DNA of 47,504 nt from JALGWN01 sp964598025 (lineage in GTDB: Bacteria; Arandabacterota; Arandabacteria; Arandabacterales; Arandabacteraceae): contig CAZRAU010000015.1 in the NCBI GenBank assembly GCA_964598025.1, forward strand, positions 1-47,504, given 5' to 3'. Of the stretch, positions 33,040 to 41,777 are shown in pieces. The first letter of the stretch is position 1, and the number at the start of each line of letters is the position of its first letter. The position numbers and the translations under genes are program-made. The notes under the pieces were generated by a model. The model made no database searches. It was not told where the DNA came from and worked only from the letters and a program-made list of their open reading frames with translations.

Positions 33040-35339
33040 AGCCCGGCCTCACGCAGGGCCTTGAGCACCCTTTCGGGCGTTAGCGGCAATTCCGTGAACC
33101 TTACGCCTGTGGCATTGAAAACCGCATTGGTGATGGCCGGAGCCACATTATCGAGGCAGATCTCCCCCACACTCTTCACACCGAAGGGGTGCGAGGGTTC
33201 ATCGGTCTCAACGATCAATCCCTTTATGTCGGGAAGGTCGGTCGAGACGGGCACCTTGTAATCCATCAGGGAGGCGTTGACGTTCTTGCCCTTGTCGTTG
33301 AAGATCATCTCCTCGGTGAGCGCATAGCCCACGCCTTGGGCGATAGACCCCACTATCTGTCCCTCGGCCAGCACGGGGTTTATCGCCCTCCCGACATCCA
33401 CGGCGGAGGCTATGTCTACGACCTTCACCATACCGGTATCCAGATCGACATCGACCTCGGCGAAACACGCACAGAAAGGCGGCGGGCATACCATAGTGAG
33501 GAAAGAGGCGGATTCCTCAATCTGCTGCTTGTGCTGCCCATAAAACGACTTGAGCGCGGCCTCCTTGATATGCACCCGCTTGCCTTGCGGGGTCTCAAAG
33601 CAACCATCTTCGAACTCGAGGCCCTCCGGATCCGTCCCCAGGAGATCGCCGGCGACGGCCCGCAAGCGCTCTCTCACCTTCCTGGCCGCCAGGACCACAG
33701 CGGTCCCGGAGACAAAAGTGGTGCTCGAGGCATAGGCGCCGACATCGAAAGGCGTATAGTCCGTATCCGCCGAGTAGACAACCATGTCATCCAGAGCAAC
33801 GCCCAGCACCTCGGCGGCCATCTGGGCAAGCACAGTGTCGCTTCCGGTTCCGAGATCGGCCGCGCCTATGAGCAGGTTGAAAGATCCGTCCTCGTTGACC
33901 TTTATCGTCGCCCCGGCCATGTCGTCGCCCGGGATCCCGGTCCCGTGCATGCACAGAGCAAAGCCTCTGCCACGCTTGATCCGGCGAAACGGTCGGCTCT
34001 CCGGCGGTCCGCTTCCGGGGACGGCCTCGCCGGCCAGCCTGATGCAGTCCTCGATGCCGCAGCTCTCAACGGTTCTTGCGAAACCCTGCTTGCCTTCACC
34101 GAGCTTGGTGGCAATCGGATCCTCGTCGCCCTGCCTTACGAGGTTCTTGCGTCTCAGTTCCAGGGGGTCCATGCCGAGCTCGCGGGCGGCCTCGTCCATC
34201 ATGGATTCCAGCGCGAAGTAACCCTGCGGCGCGCCATAGCCCCTGAAGGCACCGGCCACAGGCAGATTGGTGTATGCAACATCGGCCACGTAGCGGATGT
34301 TCGGTGACCGGTAGAGGGGCAGCGACTTGCTCCCGGTGTTGGAGGGCACTGTCAGGGCGTGGGCCCCATACGCCCCGGTGTTGGCAACCGCTCTGAGTTC
34401 ATTGGCAACCATGGTTCCATCACGTTTGAAGCCGGTCTTTATCCTGAGGTACATGGGATGGCGGGTTCGAGAGGCATAGAACTCTTCGGCCCGGCTGAGC
34501 TCCATCACGACCGGCTTGCCGGTCTTGAGCGCAATTTGTACGCACAGGTCTTCGAGTACCACTTCCTGCTTCACACCAAAGGCGCCGCCCACCCTCGGCT
34601 TTATGACCCGCACTCTGGATATTGGAATCTGATTCACGCGGGCCACGATGCGCCTCACATGGAAGGGCACCTGGGTCGAGGTGACAAGCACGACTCTCCG
34701 CTTATCATCGAGATAGGCCATGGAGACATGGTTCTCCATCGGCACATGCTGCATGTACTGGACTGAGAACTCCTGTTCAAAGACATAATCGGCCTCGGCG
34801 AAACCGGCTTCGACGCTGCCGACATCCACTTCTATGTGGGCCGCGAGGTTGCGGCCGGCATCGCGGATCCCCTGTGAGTCAGTCTCGTCATGTATGACGG
34901 GCGCACCCTCCTTAAGGGCTTCGCGGGCATCGAGCACTGCCGGGAGCATTTCGTATTCAACCTCTATGAGAGCGAGGGCCGCCCTGGCTGTTTGCATGTC
35001 CTCGGCAACCACAACGGCTACCCTATCGCCGACGAACCTCACCTTCTCATCCAGCATGAAAGTATCATAGGGCGACGGCTCGGGATAGTTCTGCCCGGCA
35101 GTGGTAAAAGGCACCCTGGGCACGTCGTTGTGTGTGAGCACCATAACGACGCGAGGCAAGGCCTTTGCTCTCGCCGCATCGATTGCCTTGATCCTGGCGT
35201 GGGCATGGGGACTTCTGAGTATAGCCGCGTGCAGGGCGCCGTCGGGCACCATATCCATGACGTAGTGGGGCTGACCGCGCACGATCGCTTCGGCATCGAC
35301 CTTGGGCAGGCTCTTGGAAACAACCCTGAGATCAGACAT
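33036..35339 (-). CDS. Xanthine dehydrogenase-type molybdopterin-binding subunit
   Basis: The 767-residue large subunit starts at the ATG at 35339, eight bases inside the preceding iron-sulfur gene and behind GGGTGGGGG. It shows the molybdopterin hydroxylase pattern: a small N-terminal domain (VDAEAIVRGQPHYVMDM), RVIKPRVGGAFGVK, the substrate-loop AFRGYGAPQG, and near the C-terminus HPFGVKSVGEICLDNVAPAI, where Glu is the catalytic base. The enzyme hydroxylates an N-heterocycle such as hypoxanthine or xanthine. It works with the FAD and [2Fe-2S] subunits encoded upstream. The exact substrate cannot be fixed; the neighbouring deaminase supports purines. Confidence 0.92.
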   Translation of the reverse strand: MSDLRVVSKSLPKVDAEAIVRGQPHYVMDMVPDGALHAAILRSPHAHARIKAIDAARAKALPRVVMVLTHNDVPRVPFTTAGQNYPEPSPYDTFMLDEKVRFVGDRVAVVVAEDMQTARAALALIEVEYEMLPAVLDAREALKEGAPVIHDETDSQGIRDAGRNLAAHIEVDVGSVEAGFAEADYVFEQEFSVQYMQHVPMENHVSMAYLDDKRRVVLVTSTQVPFHVRRIVARVNQIPISRVRVIKPRVGGAFGVKQEVVLEDLCVQIALKTGKPVVMELSRAEEFYASRTRHPMYLRIKTGFKRDGTMVANELRAVANTGAYGAHALTVPSNTGSKSLPLYRSPNIRYVADVAYTNLPVAGAFRGYGAPQGYFALESMMDEAARELGMDPLELRRKNLVRQGDEDPIATKLGEGKQGFARTVESCGIEDCIRLAGEAVPGSGPPESRPFRRIKRGRGFALCMHGTGIPGDDMAGATIKVNEDGSFNLLIGAADLGTGSDTVLAQMAAEVLGVALDDMVVYSADTDYTPFDVGAYASSTTFVSGTAVVLAARKVRERLRAVAGDLLGTDPEGLEFEDGCFETPQGKRVHIKEAALKSFYGQHKQQIEESASFLTMVCPPPFCACFAEVDVDLDTGMVKVVDIASAVDVGRAINPVLAEGQIVGSIAQGVGYALTEEMIFNDKGKNVNASLMDYKVPVSTDLPDIKGLIVETDEPSHPFGVKSVGEICLDNVAPAITNAVFNATGVRFTELPLTPERVLKALREAGL

Positions 35340-35814
35340 TGCCCCCACCCGCTCCCTCCCGCATTCGCTTCGCTGCGGCAATCACCGCATCGACTACTTT
35401 CACGTAACCCGAACACCGGCATATGTTGCCCGAAATTGCTTCCCTAACCTCTTCGCGCGTGGGGTCGGGATTTTCGGAGAGCAGACCCGCCGCGGCCATC
35501 AGCATCCCCGGCGTGCAGAAGCCGCACTGCGGAGCACCCAGCTCCAAAAAGGCCTCTTGCAAGGGATGGAGCCTGTCGCCGGTTGAAAGCCCCTCGACCG
35601 TGGTAACACTTCGTCCATCGGCCTGCGGGGCTAGCATCAGGCACGACATGACGGGCTTCCCATCCAGAAGCACCGTACACGCCCCGCAGTTACCGGTGCC
35701 GCAGGCAAACTTCACGCTCTTAAGGTCCAGCCGCCTCAAGAGCTCGAGCAGGGTCTCACCGGCGGCCACATCCGGCTCGTATGGCTTCTTGTTTATAGTG
35801 AGTCTAATCTGCAA
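35332..35814 (-). CDS. Xanthine dehydrogenase-type [2Fe-2S] subunit
   Basis: This is a 160-residue electron-transfer subunit. I choose the TTG at 35814 because GGGAG precedes it and the protein then begins like its family (M-QIRLTINKKPY). Longer starts lie inside the FAD subunit gene. The plant-type cluster is bound by FACGTGNCGACTVLLDG (Cys38, Cys43, Cys46) and SCLM (Cys58). The second cluster is bound by CGFCTPGM and a later CRCSGY. Carries electrons from the molybdenum site to FAD. It overlaps both neighbours by a few bases, so all subunits are translated together. Confidence 0.93.
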   Translation of the reverse strand: MQIRLTINKKPYEPDVAAGETLLELLRRLDLKSVKFACGTGNCGACTVLLDGKPVMSCLMLAPQADGRSVTTVEGLSTGDRLHPLQEAFLELGAPQCGFCTPGMLMAAAGLLSENPDPTREEVREAISGNICRCSGYVKVVDAVIAAAKRMREGAGGGNV

Positions 35815-36652
35815 GATCGACTCCCGCTTCCGCTGCCGCATCTGCCAACGCCCTTGCCGCCATCACTCTTATCAGGTTCCTCCGGTAATCGGCGGATGCT
35901 CTTGAATCAGGCTTGGGCTTGACGGATGCCGCGACCTTCTCTGCCAGTTCCCTTACAAGATCTCTTGTCACATCCCGTCCCTCGGCTCCAAGGCCCGGAC
36001 CGGCCATCACGACCGGTTTGGAACCGGTCTGACCCACTGCAATCCTCAGGGTCCGGATGATTCCATCCGACACCTCGAGGGCCGCCGCGGCGTTGACAAG
36101 GGCTATGTCGACCGCGCTCCTCCCGAACTTGGCGAAGCCTGCGCCCCTGCCCGGACGGCGCTTGTCGATACGCACTTCGGTAATGAGTTCGTATCCCGAC
36201 AGCCAGCCTTCAGCCAGCAGGTCCCCGATCGGGACTGCGCGCTGCCCGTCACCTGTAAGATAGACCCGAGCACCAACCGCAAGCAGTGCAATGCCGATGT
36301 CGGCCGGCAGGAAGATGCCTGCGAGGCTGCCGCCCAGCGTCGCCATATTCCTGAGAAGGGGCGAACCCACGGCCGAGGCGGCCTTATGGATGACCGGCAG
36401 GTGCATACGCATGTCAGCGTGGAGAAGCTCGGCAAGCCTGGTTGTCGCCCCCACCGATATCAGATCCCCGTGATCGCTTGTCCGGTCGAGCCCCAGGCCG
36501 GTTATGTCTATCAATACATCGACGCCCTTGGAGGCGAATGGCACTACGGTCGTGCCTCCGGCTATATAGAGCGATTTCGGGCCCACGTCCCTGCGAATCG
36601 CAACTGCTTCCTCCAGGGAGCCGGCCCTGAGGTATTGCCTGAAGTGCTTCAA
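35804..36652 (-). CDS. Xanthine dehydrogenase-type FAD-binding subunit (CoxM-like)
   Basis: The 282-residue flavoprotein begins at a TTG behind GGAGGTAGG. SLYIAGGTTVVPFASKG and later RNMATLGGSLAGIFLPADI are the FAD-binding motifs of the CoxM/CutM family. The C-terminal domain (GFAKFGRSAVDIALVNAAAALE, then a CO-dehydrogenase flavoprotein end domain) is complete. It would pass electrons from the iron-sulfur subunit to NAD+ or another acceptor. First gene of the four-gene operon. Confidence 0.92.
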   Translation of the reverse strand: MKHFRQYLRAGSLEEAVAIRRDVGPKSLYIAGGTTVVPFASKGVDVLIDITGLGLDRTSDHGDLISVGATTRLAELLHADMRMHLPVIHKAASAVGSPLLRNMATLGGSLAGIFLPADIGIALLAVGARVYLTGDGQRAVPIGDLLAEGWLSGYELITEVRIDKRRPGRGAGFAKFGRSAVDIALVNAAAALEVSDGIIRTLRIAVGQTGSKPVVMAGPGLGAEGRDVTRDLVRELAEKVAASVKPKPDSRASADYRRNLIRVMAARALADAAAEAGVDLAD

Positions 36653-36674
36653 CTCCTACCTCCGTTGACACGAG

Positions 36675-36703
36675 ATTCTAACAGGTCGCTTCTGAGGGGT
36701 CAA
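36675..36703 (-). promoter_or_regulatory. Sigma-70-type promoter of the purine-oxidation operon
   Basis: On the minus strand TTGACC (36703-36698) and TAGAAT (36680-36675) are separated by 17 bases. The site is 22 bases before the TTG start at 36652, giving a very short leader with the GGAGG inside. Confidence 0.6.
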
Positions 36704-36838
36704 GTCTGAGGTTGACCCACCGGCATGAAGAAGGGACTGGGCCGGGCGCAGAGACCAGAAGACGGTTGGGGGGCCCACCGCTACCAAGACCGTTGCCACA
36801 GCAGTGGCAGCGCTGCGCTTGTCATGCAGGTGAAGAGA

Positions 36839-36861
36839 GGGGGCGGAACAAGTCCGCCCCC
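36839..36861 (-). terminator. Hairpin terminator after the sorting-domain protein gene
   Basis: A perfect nine-base-pair GC-rich stem (GGGGGCGGA / TCCGCCCCC, five-base loop) lies 34 bases past the stop of the gene at 36896-38275. On the minus strand it is followed by TCTCTTC, a weak T-rich tail. Confidence 0.65.
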
Positions 36862-36895
36862 GGTGCTCCCTTTGCGGCCATGGCATTCCGGTCAG

Positions 36896-38275
36896 CTACT
36901 CGAGCAGCACCATCTTCTTGAAGCCATGGGCCCCACCGGTACTCGCTCTGTAGAAGTAGACACCGGATGCTACGCGCCTCCCGGCGGTATCCTTGCCGTC
37001 CCAGACGACGGAAGCCTGCGCCCCGGAAACAGGGTCGGCGGCAAGGTTCCTTATTACCCGGCCTTGTACGTTGTAGATATCGATACCGGCACCCAGACGC
37101 TCTCGAGGGACCGCGAAAGTAATGCATGTGGAACCGGTGAACGGATTCGGCGAGTTCTGCCCGAGAACAATGGCATCCCGCTCGAAACCTCTATCATCAA
37201 TGCCGGCGGTAGGAGGATCGAACCAGTCCATGATGCGGGCCATCAGAGTCTTCTGGTTATCGGGATCGGCACCGCTTACAGGCACATCTTCGAAAGGAAA
37301 GGCGAGGAACACCAGCTTATGACCGTCATCGTCTGCACCCACACCCGTCGTGTCTCCTGCGGCGTTTTCAAAGAAGCTCTCAGCGGGGAAGTCGGGTGAG
37401 CTCAGGCCATCGGTCCCATCCGCAAGGAACGGTCCACCCGTCATATCAAGGCTCATGCCGTCACCTACGGGCCTGCCCGGCACTCCCACCATGGTGGTCC
37501 CGCCTACATCATTGGTCCATGAATCTATGTGAAGATAGTCCGTAGTGAAAGTGGTCGCCCCGCCGCGGCTGCTCAAGAAACCCATGCTCGCCAGGCACAG
37601 GTTCCCACCGCCGTCGAGGAAGGCCATCATGTCCTGCTCATCGCTGCTTGTAAGATAGCCGGCATCACCGTCGGCGGTGGTCCAGAGAACCTCGCGGTAT
37701 GATGCGAGACGCGCTGCGCCCGGCCTGCCCCGCGCATTCGCGTCCCAGACATGCGCGTCGTAACCCGCGCTGTCCAGGGCGGCTTCCATGTAGGTCTCAT
37801 AGGTCCCCCCCGCATCGTCATCCACAAGCAGGATACTGGGCACCGTGATAAAGGCGGCAAACGTCTCAGTCTTGGTCACACCCGGATCATGCCGCATCGT
37901 ACCCGTGATATGCGCAAGCCCCATCTCCGCAACACCGCGATTGAACACAAGTACGGACAGGTCCTCGGTGTCACTCGGGCCGAGAGCGACATAGCCGCTG
38001 TTACCGATACATTTCCCGGCGATGCACAGACCCGTGCTCCACCCCGGCGGGGCATCTTTCGTCACAACGAGATCTATGGTGTCGGCCGTAGTACCGGTAT
38101 TCTCGATCACCAGATGGAAATCCTCGGGTGCCCACAGCGTGTCCTCGACAGCCAAGACACCGGCTGTAAACTCAAAGTCGTAAGGGGCCCCTGCCACAGT
38201 CCAGGCCCATAGGATAACAACAGCAAGCACTGCCCACTCAACCACGGAGAACTTCACTTTGTCCCGTCGCCTCAT
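36896..38275 (-). CDS. Secreted protein with FlgD-Ig/sorting-type C-terminal domain
   Basis: This is a 459-residue exported protein with a signal peptide (VVEWAVLAVVILWAWTVAGA). After a beta-sandwich (about 30-140) comes a glutamine-amidotransferase-like or Rossmann-type section beginning PSILLVDDDAGGTYETYMEAALDSAGYDAHVWD and including DMMAFLDGGGNLCLASMGF. The last 85 residues are a FlgD-Ig-like or type-IX-style sorting domain: LGQNSPNPFTGSTCITF, VWDGKDTAGRRVASGVYFYR, and the ending GFKKMVLLE. This C-terminus is shared with the two Omp28-type proteins upstream, so they probably use one secretion or attachment route. Function unknown. Confidence 0.8.
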   Translation of the reverse strand: MRRRDKVKFSVVEWAVLAVVILWAWTVAGAPYDFEFTAGVLAVEDTLWAPEDFHLVIENTGTTADTIDLVVTKDAPPGWSTGLCIAGKCIGNSGYVALGPSDTEDLSVLVFNRGVAEMGLAHITGTMRHDPGVTKTETFAAFITVPSILLVDDDAGGTYETYMEAALDSAGYDAHVWDANARGRPGAARLASYREVLWTTADGDAGYLTSSDEQDMMAFLDGGGNLCLASMGFLSSRGGATTFTTDYLHIDSWTNDVGGTTMVGVPGRPVGDGMSLDMTGGPFLADGTDGLSSPDFPAESFFENAAGDTTGVGADDDGHKLVFLAFPFEDVPVSGADPDNQKTLMARIMDWFDPPTAGIDDRGFERDAIVLGQNSPNPFTGSTCITFAVPRERLGAGIDIYNVQGRVIRNLAADPVSGAQASVVWDGKDTAGRRVASGVYFYRASTGGAHGFKKMVLLE

Positions 38276-38335
38276 AGCCGGATACCCCTTCCTCTAAGGA
38301 ATGCACGCTGCCGACCGCGGTCCCGGCCGGCAACA

Positions 38336-39403
38336 TCAGTCCAGTTTGAGTCTTCCTGACTGGATAATCTCCATCGTCCCTGTATCTTGAACAAAGGCGA
38401 TCACATCCAGGTTCTCAACAACCCAGGACGGATCCACCTCGAATTGCCTCTCAATACTCACTGAGTCACCGACAGCCACGAGACCCAGCGCCTCATCCTC
38501 CGCCAGCAGTCGGGCGACGAAATCAAAGCGTGTGGCGAAGTAGCCCCTGTATTTCACATCGTTTTCTACGAGCACCAGCCGGAGGACTAGCGAGCCCCCA
38601 GGCGGCGCATCCTCGGCCCTGATTACAGCATTCACGCTGGCATGATCGGCGCCGATGTCCCCACCTATGCGAAGCGAGATCGGAGAGGCCGCCTGGGCCC
38701 GTGTCGTAATCTCCAGGCTGTAGCTGATCTCTGCCTGTTCGGCCGTGAGGGCGCCCTCCACGATTCTCAGGCCGTCGAAGACAACCGTGGGCCAGGTATC
38801 AACCTCCCCCGGAAACCCTGAATTGTCGGTGTACCAGGCTATGCGCTCATCCGTTTGATCGGTGGCAAGAGCGTCGGAATCCGGAGCGTCGGTCGGCTTG
38901 TCATGGTATGCCACCACCAAAATCGCCCCGGGGCCCATCTCGCCGAACAGGGCCTTGAGCGCCGTCTCAGCCTTAGGACAATTGGGGCAGGTGTTGGTCG
39001 TGAAAAGCTCGACAAGCACCGTGCGGTCCACAGACCGTCCGGCCGCTTGGGCCGTGAAAGCACACTGGGCCGGGTCCGGATCGACATCGCCGTCATTGTC
39101 CACCGCTCGAACCCTGAAAGCGTGGTCGCCCAGGGTCACCCCGGAAACGGTCATCGAGTCTCGGGACGTCGGCTCCCAGGGGGCGCCGTCAAATGATACC
39201 TCAAAGCCCGAGATATGCCCGTCTATGTCGCTTCCGCTCCATGCGAACCTCACATCGTCTCCCTCGGTGACCCCTTGCGAGGCCGCACACTCGACCAGTT
39301 CGGTATCGGGCGGCAGGTTGGCTTCCACCGGCTCATCGAACCAGTCGCAACCGGCAATGGCAATCAGGATCATGAGAAATGCGGCCTTAGCGCCATTCAT
39401 CAT
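38336..39403 (-). CDS. Omp28-like thioredoxin-fold lipoprotein with CPNC motif
   Basis: The product has 355 residues from the ATG at 39403 (a GTG lies four codons upstream). A lipoprotein signal ends in IAIAGC (Cys19). Residues about 30-120 form a fibronectin-like domain (VRFAWSGSDIDGHISGFEVSFDG). From about 126 comes a thioredoxin-fold domain of the Omp28 type: VLVELFTTNTCPNCPKAETAL, with Cys139 and Cys142 forming CxxC. A C-terminal beta domain follows. It would be a surface or periplasmic thiol protein; the partner is unknown. It is third of the family in this cluster and lacks the sorting domain, its lipid anchor taking that place. Confidence 0.85.
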   Translation of the reverse strand: MMNGAKAAFLMILIAIAGCDWFDEPVEANLPPDTELVECAASQGVTEGDDVRFAWSGSDIDGHISGFEVSFDGAPWEPTSRDSMTVSGVTLGDHAFRVRAVDNDGDVDPDPAQCAFTAQAAGRSVDRTVLVELFTTNTCPNCPKAETALKALFGEMGPGAILVVAYHDKPTDAPDSDALATDQTDERIAWYTDNSGFPGEVDTWPTVVFDGLRIVEGALTAEQAEISYSLEITTRAQAASPISLRIGGDIGADHASVNAVIRAEDAPPGGSLVLRLVLVENDVKYRGYFATRFDFVARLLAEDEALGLVAVGDSVSIERQFEVDPSWVVENLDVIAFVQDTGTMEIIQSGRLKLD

Positions 39404-39430
39404 GTGTCCACTCACTATCGCTCCAAACGC

Positions 39431-39453
39431 CTCCGCCTCCTGATGCGGCGGAG
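39431..39453 (-). terminator. Hairpin after the barrel protein gene
   Basis: CTCCGCC and GGCGGAG form a perfect seven-base-pair stem with a nine-base loop, 29 bases past the stop of the gene at 39483-40946. No T-run follows on the minus strand, so it may be a weak terminator or processing site. Confidence 0.4.
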
Positions 39454-39482
39454 AGCACCCGGCATCCGTCCTACCTGCGGCC

Positions 39483-40946
39483 TTAGAAATGGGTCAGGAA
39501 CCGCAGCCGCACGCCCGTGAATTCAGGCTCGGTAAAGCAGATACCTCCGCTGCATTTCTTGCCGCCTCTTTCTGTCCCACCTCCGAGTGAAACCTCGAAA
39601 TCATCGGAGATGGCCGTCCTAATATCGCCGAAAACCCAGAAATCACGGTCGAGGCCGGCCTGCGAGGTGGCCTCCCCCACCACCGAGAGAGTGAGGTCGG
39701 GTCTGGGATACAGCCCTATCGATGTAAGATAGGTCTCGAAGGCCTCTCCGGAGGGCTCTTCGGTCAGTTGCATCTCGAGCTCGATCTCGAGGTTTTGAAG
39801 ACCGGCGACGTCATAAGCGAGATCGATCACACCGGTCACGTGTTCCGCAAACCTGCCCATGATGTACTCTCTCGACCAGGACCCGGCTACCGAAGAGATC
39901 CCCCAGCGGGGCAGACTGTGGTCCATCTGGCCGAAGATCTCCCAATGCGCAAGCCCCCCACCCTGCCGCCGCGCTTCGGAAGCGCCACCGATGATCTGGA
40001 CGTCCCCGGTCGGCATGACCGTACCCTCGACCAGGAACCCTCGTTCGTTGCCCAGATCGACCTGGTGCGTGACTCTGTTCATGAGGATCCATACATGGTC
40101 CCTGACACAGGTCGGCGGGTTGATCAAGGCATGCTCGAACCTCTCGTAGTCCTTGTATTCTGCAAGTAAAGTGGACCAGGACGTAACGGCCGTGCCTGAG
40201 ACATAAACACCGTGGCCGCCTTCATCGCCCTGCTTGAGCTCAGGATAGTAATCGCCGCTCCTGCGGGCATACTCGCCTGCGATGGACACGGCCCCCAACC
40301 ATGCCTCGGCCTCCCCACCGATCACTTGGTCGGCAAACCTGGCGAGGTCCTCGGGGAGCGTGATTTCAGCGTCCTCCCTCTCGGTGTCCCGGCCGGCACC
40401 GCTGATGGCGACCGAGACCCGGGGACCCAGCCACACTTGGGCCCTCGCTCCTCGAAGCCTGTATTTGAGCTGCTGTACATCGGTGACCTTCTCGGCGGCC
40501 TCACCTGCAAGACCGACAAAAGCAATTGGACCCGCCTGGTATTCCGCGATGAAACCATCGAGGGAGGTGTCATGCTCCAGGCCGACATCCTCGAAGCTCC
40601 TCAGGGTGAGCCCCCTACCGAAGGTCGAGAAGTAGTGGCCTCCCCTGAAGTAGAGGCCTCCCGTTTGGCCCTCGACATAGCGATGCTTGAAATCATGGAT
40701 TCGATCTATGCCGCGGGGATTGTAGCCGCCCTCGCCGAAATCGTAGGCCCGGTATGTCCCACCGAAGCTGAAAAGGCCTATGTCCACTTCGAAGTCGACA
40801 CGCCCGTCTATCACCGCTGTGTTCTTGTCCGAATCATACCGGCCGTCGCCCTGTACTGCGCCCCTGGTGTCGATATCCGCCGCGGCCGCCGGCAGAGCGC
40901 ACGCAAGGACGACCTGTGCAATCATGAGAATTCGGGGGACCATCAT
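39483..40946 (-). CDS. Outer-membrane beta-barrel protein, DUF6029-like
   Basis: The 487-residue protein begins with a signal peptide (ILMIAQVVLACALPAAAA). The remainder is rich in alternating strands with aromatic and glycine residues (FRGGHYFSTFGRGLTLRSFEDV, IAEYQAGPIAFVGLAGEA, ENGXRGFLV-like segments), and the C-terminus ends in FTGVRLRFLTHF with a terminal Phe, as outer-membrane barrels do. This matches DUF6029-type proteins, which often occur beside TlpA- and Omp28-type genes. It overlaps the thioredoxin gene by four bases. It is probably an outer-membrane partner or channel for the secreted redox proteins, an inference. Confidence 0.75.
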   Translation of the reverse strand: MMVPRILMIAQVVLACALPAAAADIDTRGAVQGDGRYDSDKNTAVIDGRVDFEVDIGLFSFGGTYRAYDFGEGGYNPRGIDRIHDFKHRYVEGQTGGLYFRGGHYFSTFGRGLTLRSFEDVGLEHDTSLDGFIAEYQAGPIAFVGLAGEAAEKVTDVQQLKYRLRGARAQVWLGPRVSVAISGAGRDTEREDAEITLPEDLARFADQVIGGEAEAWLGAVSIAGEYARRSGDYYPELKQGDEGGHGVYVSGTAVTSWSTLLAEYKDYERFEHALINPPTCVRDHVWILMNRVTHQVDLGNERGFLVEGTVMPTGDVQIIGGASEARRQGGGLAHWEIFGQMDHSLPRWGISSVAGSWSREYIMGRFAEHVTGVIDLAYDVAGLQNLEIELEMQLTEEPSGEAFETYLTSIGLYPRPDLTLSVVGEATSQAGLDRDFWVFGDIRTAISDDFEVSLGGGTERGGKKCSGGICFTEPEFTGVRLRFLTHF

Positions 40947-41500
40947 TCAACCACTTCACCACCCTCGGTGGCTGTCCGGGGCAGAAGTGGTACGAGCGAC
41001 TTCTCGATCTGCTCATCGTTGGAAGGACGATAACCTACCGTCGCGTATGCGATTCTACCCTCGGGGCTTATGAGAACAGTCCTGGGAATGGTCATGGCAT
41101 TGTACTTCTTCGCCACCCGTCCCTGGGTATCATACAGGACTTCGAAACTGTACTTCTTGGAGCACACGAAGGGCGCAACCCGGGATCTCGACTTCGGGCC
41201 GTCCACCGATACCGCAACCACAGTAAGGCCCCGGTCTTTGTACCTGGTCATCAGGGCCTCAAGGCCCGGAAAGCCCTGGATACACGGCTTACACCATGTG
41301 GCCCAGAAGTCCAGGATGACAGGGCCCCGGGTCAGAAGGTCGGACAGCGTCACATCCTTGCCTTCCAGATTGGGCAAAGTGAAATCAGGAGCTTTGGCAT
41401 CTTCCCCGCCTGAGAGCCTCCCGGGCGGTGACAGGACCATCAAAATGCCTGCCAGCATACAGAGGACCAGCAAGCGTCCCGTGCTTTTGCTGCTTCTCAA
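40943..41500 (-). CDS. TlpA/ResA-type thiol-disulfide oxidoreductase
   Basis: The 185-residue protein starts at TTG (41500) behind GGGGGG. An N-terminal signal or anchor (LLVLCMLAGILMVLS) is followed by a redoxin domain: APDFTLPNLEGKDVTLSDL, VILDFWATWCKPC (Cys70 and Cys73), and IPRTVLISPEGRI with the cis-proline. This is the extracytoplasmic thioredoxin type that reduces other envelope proteins. Its ATGA overlap with the barrel gene links them. It could supply electrons to the Omp28-like proteins encoded on both sides. Confidence 0.93.
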   Translation of the reverse strand: MRSSKSTGRLLVLCMLAGILMVLSPPGRLSGGEDAKAPDFTLPNLEGKDVTLSDLLTRGPVILDFWATWCKPCIQGFPGLEALMTRYKDRGLTVVAVSVDGPKSRSRVAPFVCSKKYSFEVLYDTQGRVAKKYNAMTIPRTVLISPEGRIAYATVGYRPSNDEQIEKSLVPLLPRTATEGGEVVE

Positions 41501-41777
41501 CTAATACGCCCCCCGGTTCCTGACGGCTCACCCTATCCGGTACTGCGACCGGGAATTCACTGTCGCTCCACCCGATTTCCAACTCGCGCCTCGGCGGCGC
41601 TACATGGGAGACCCCACGGGCAAGCCCGTAGTATCTATATCCGCCACCTGGCGTACCCGTCCTACGACATCCGCCGAAGCACCTTCCCACCCATTCAACT
41701 GTGGGTAACCCCATGGTCCCATGCGCAGGCGAATAGATGTGGGCGCACCGCACGCCCCCGCATCAGTTCCGAATGCT
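41501..41777. other. Intergenic stretch upstream of the TlpA gene
   Basis: No convincing gene. A perfect ACGGGC-aa-GCCCGT hairpin lies at 41616-41629. It could end the transcript of the Omp28-type gene at 41778 or shape the leader of the TlpA gene. A minus-strand frame crosses the region into the TlpA gene but has no ribosome site. Confidence 0.4.

Noticed and set aside
32167..33261. 364-codon plus-strand open frame opposite the deaminase gene
   Set aside because: Shadow of a conserved enzyme gene; no start site or recognisable domain.
41385..41753. Minus-strand open frame across the leader of the TlpA gene
   Set aside because: It runs into the TlpA gene in another frame and has no ribosome site or family resemblance.
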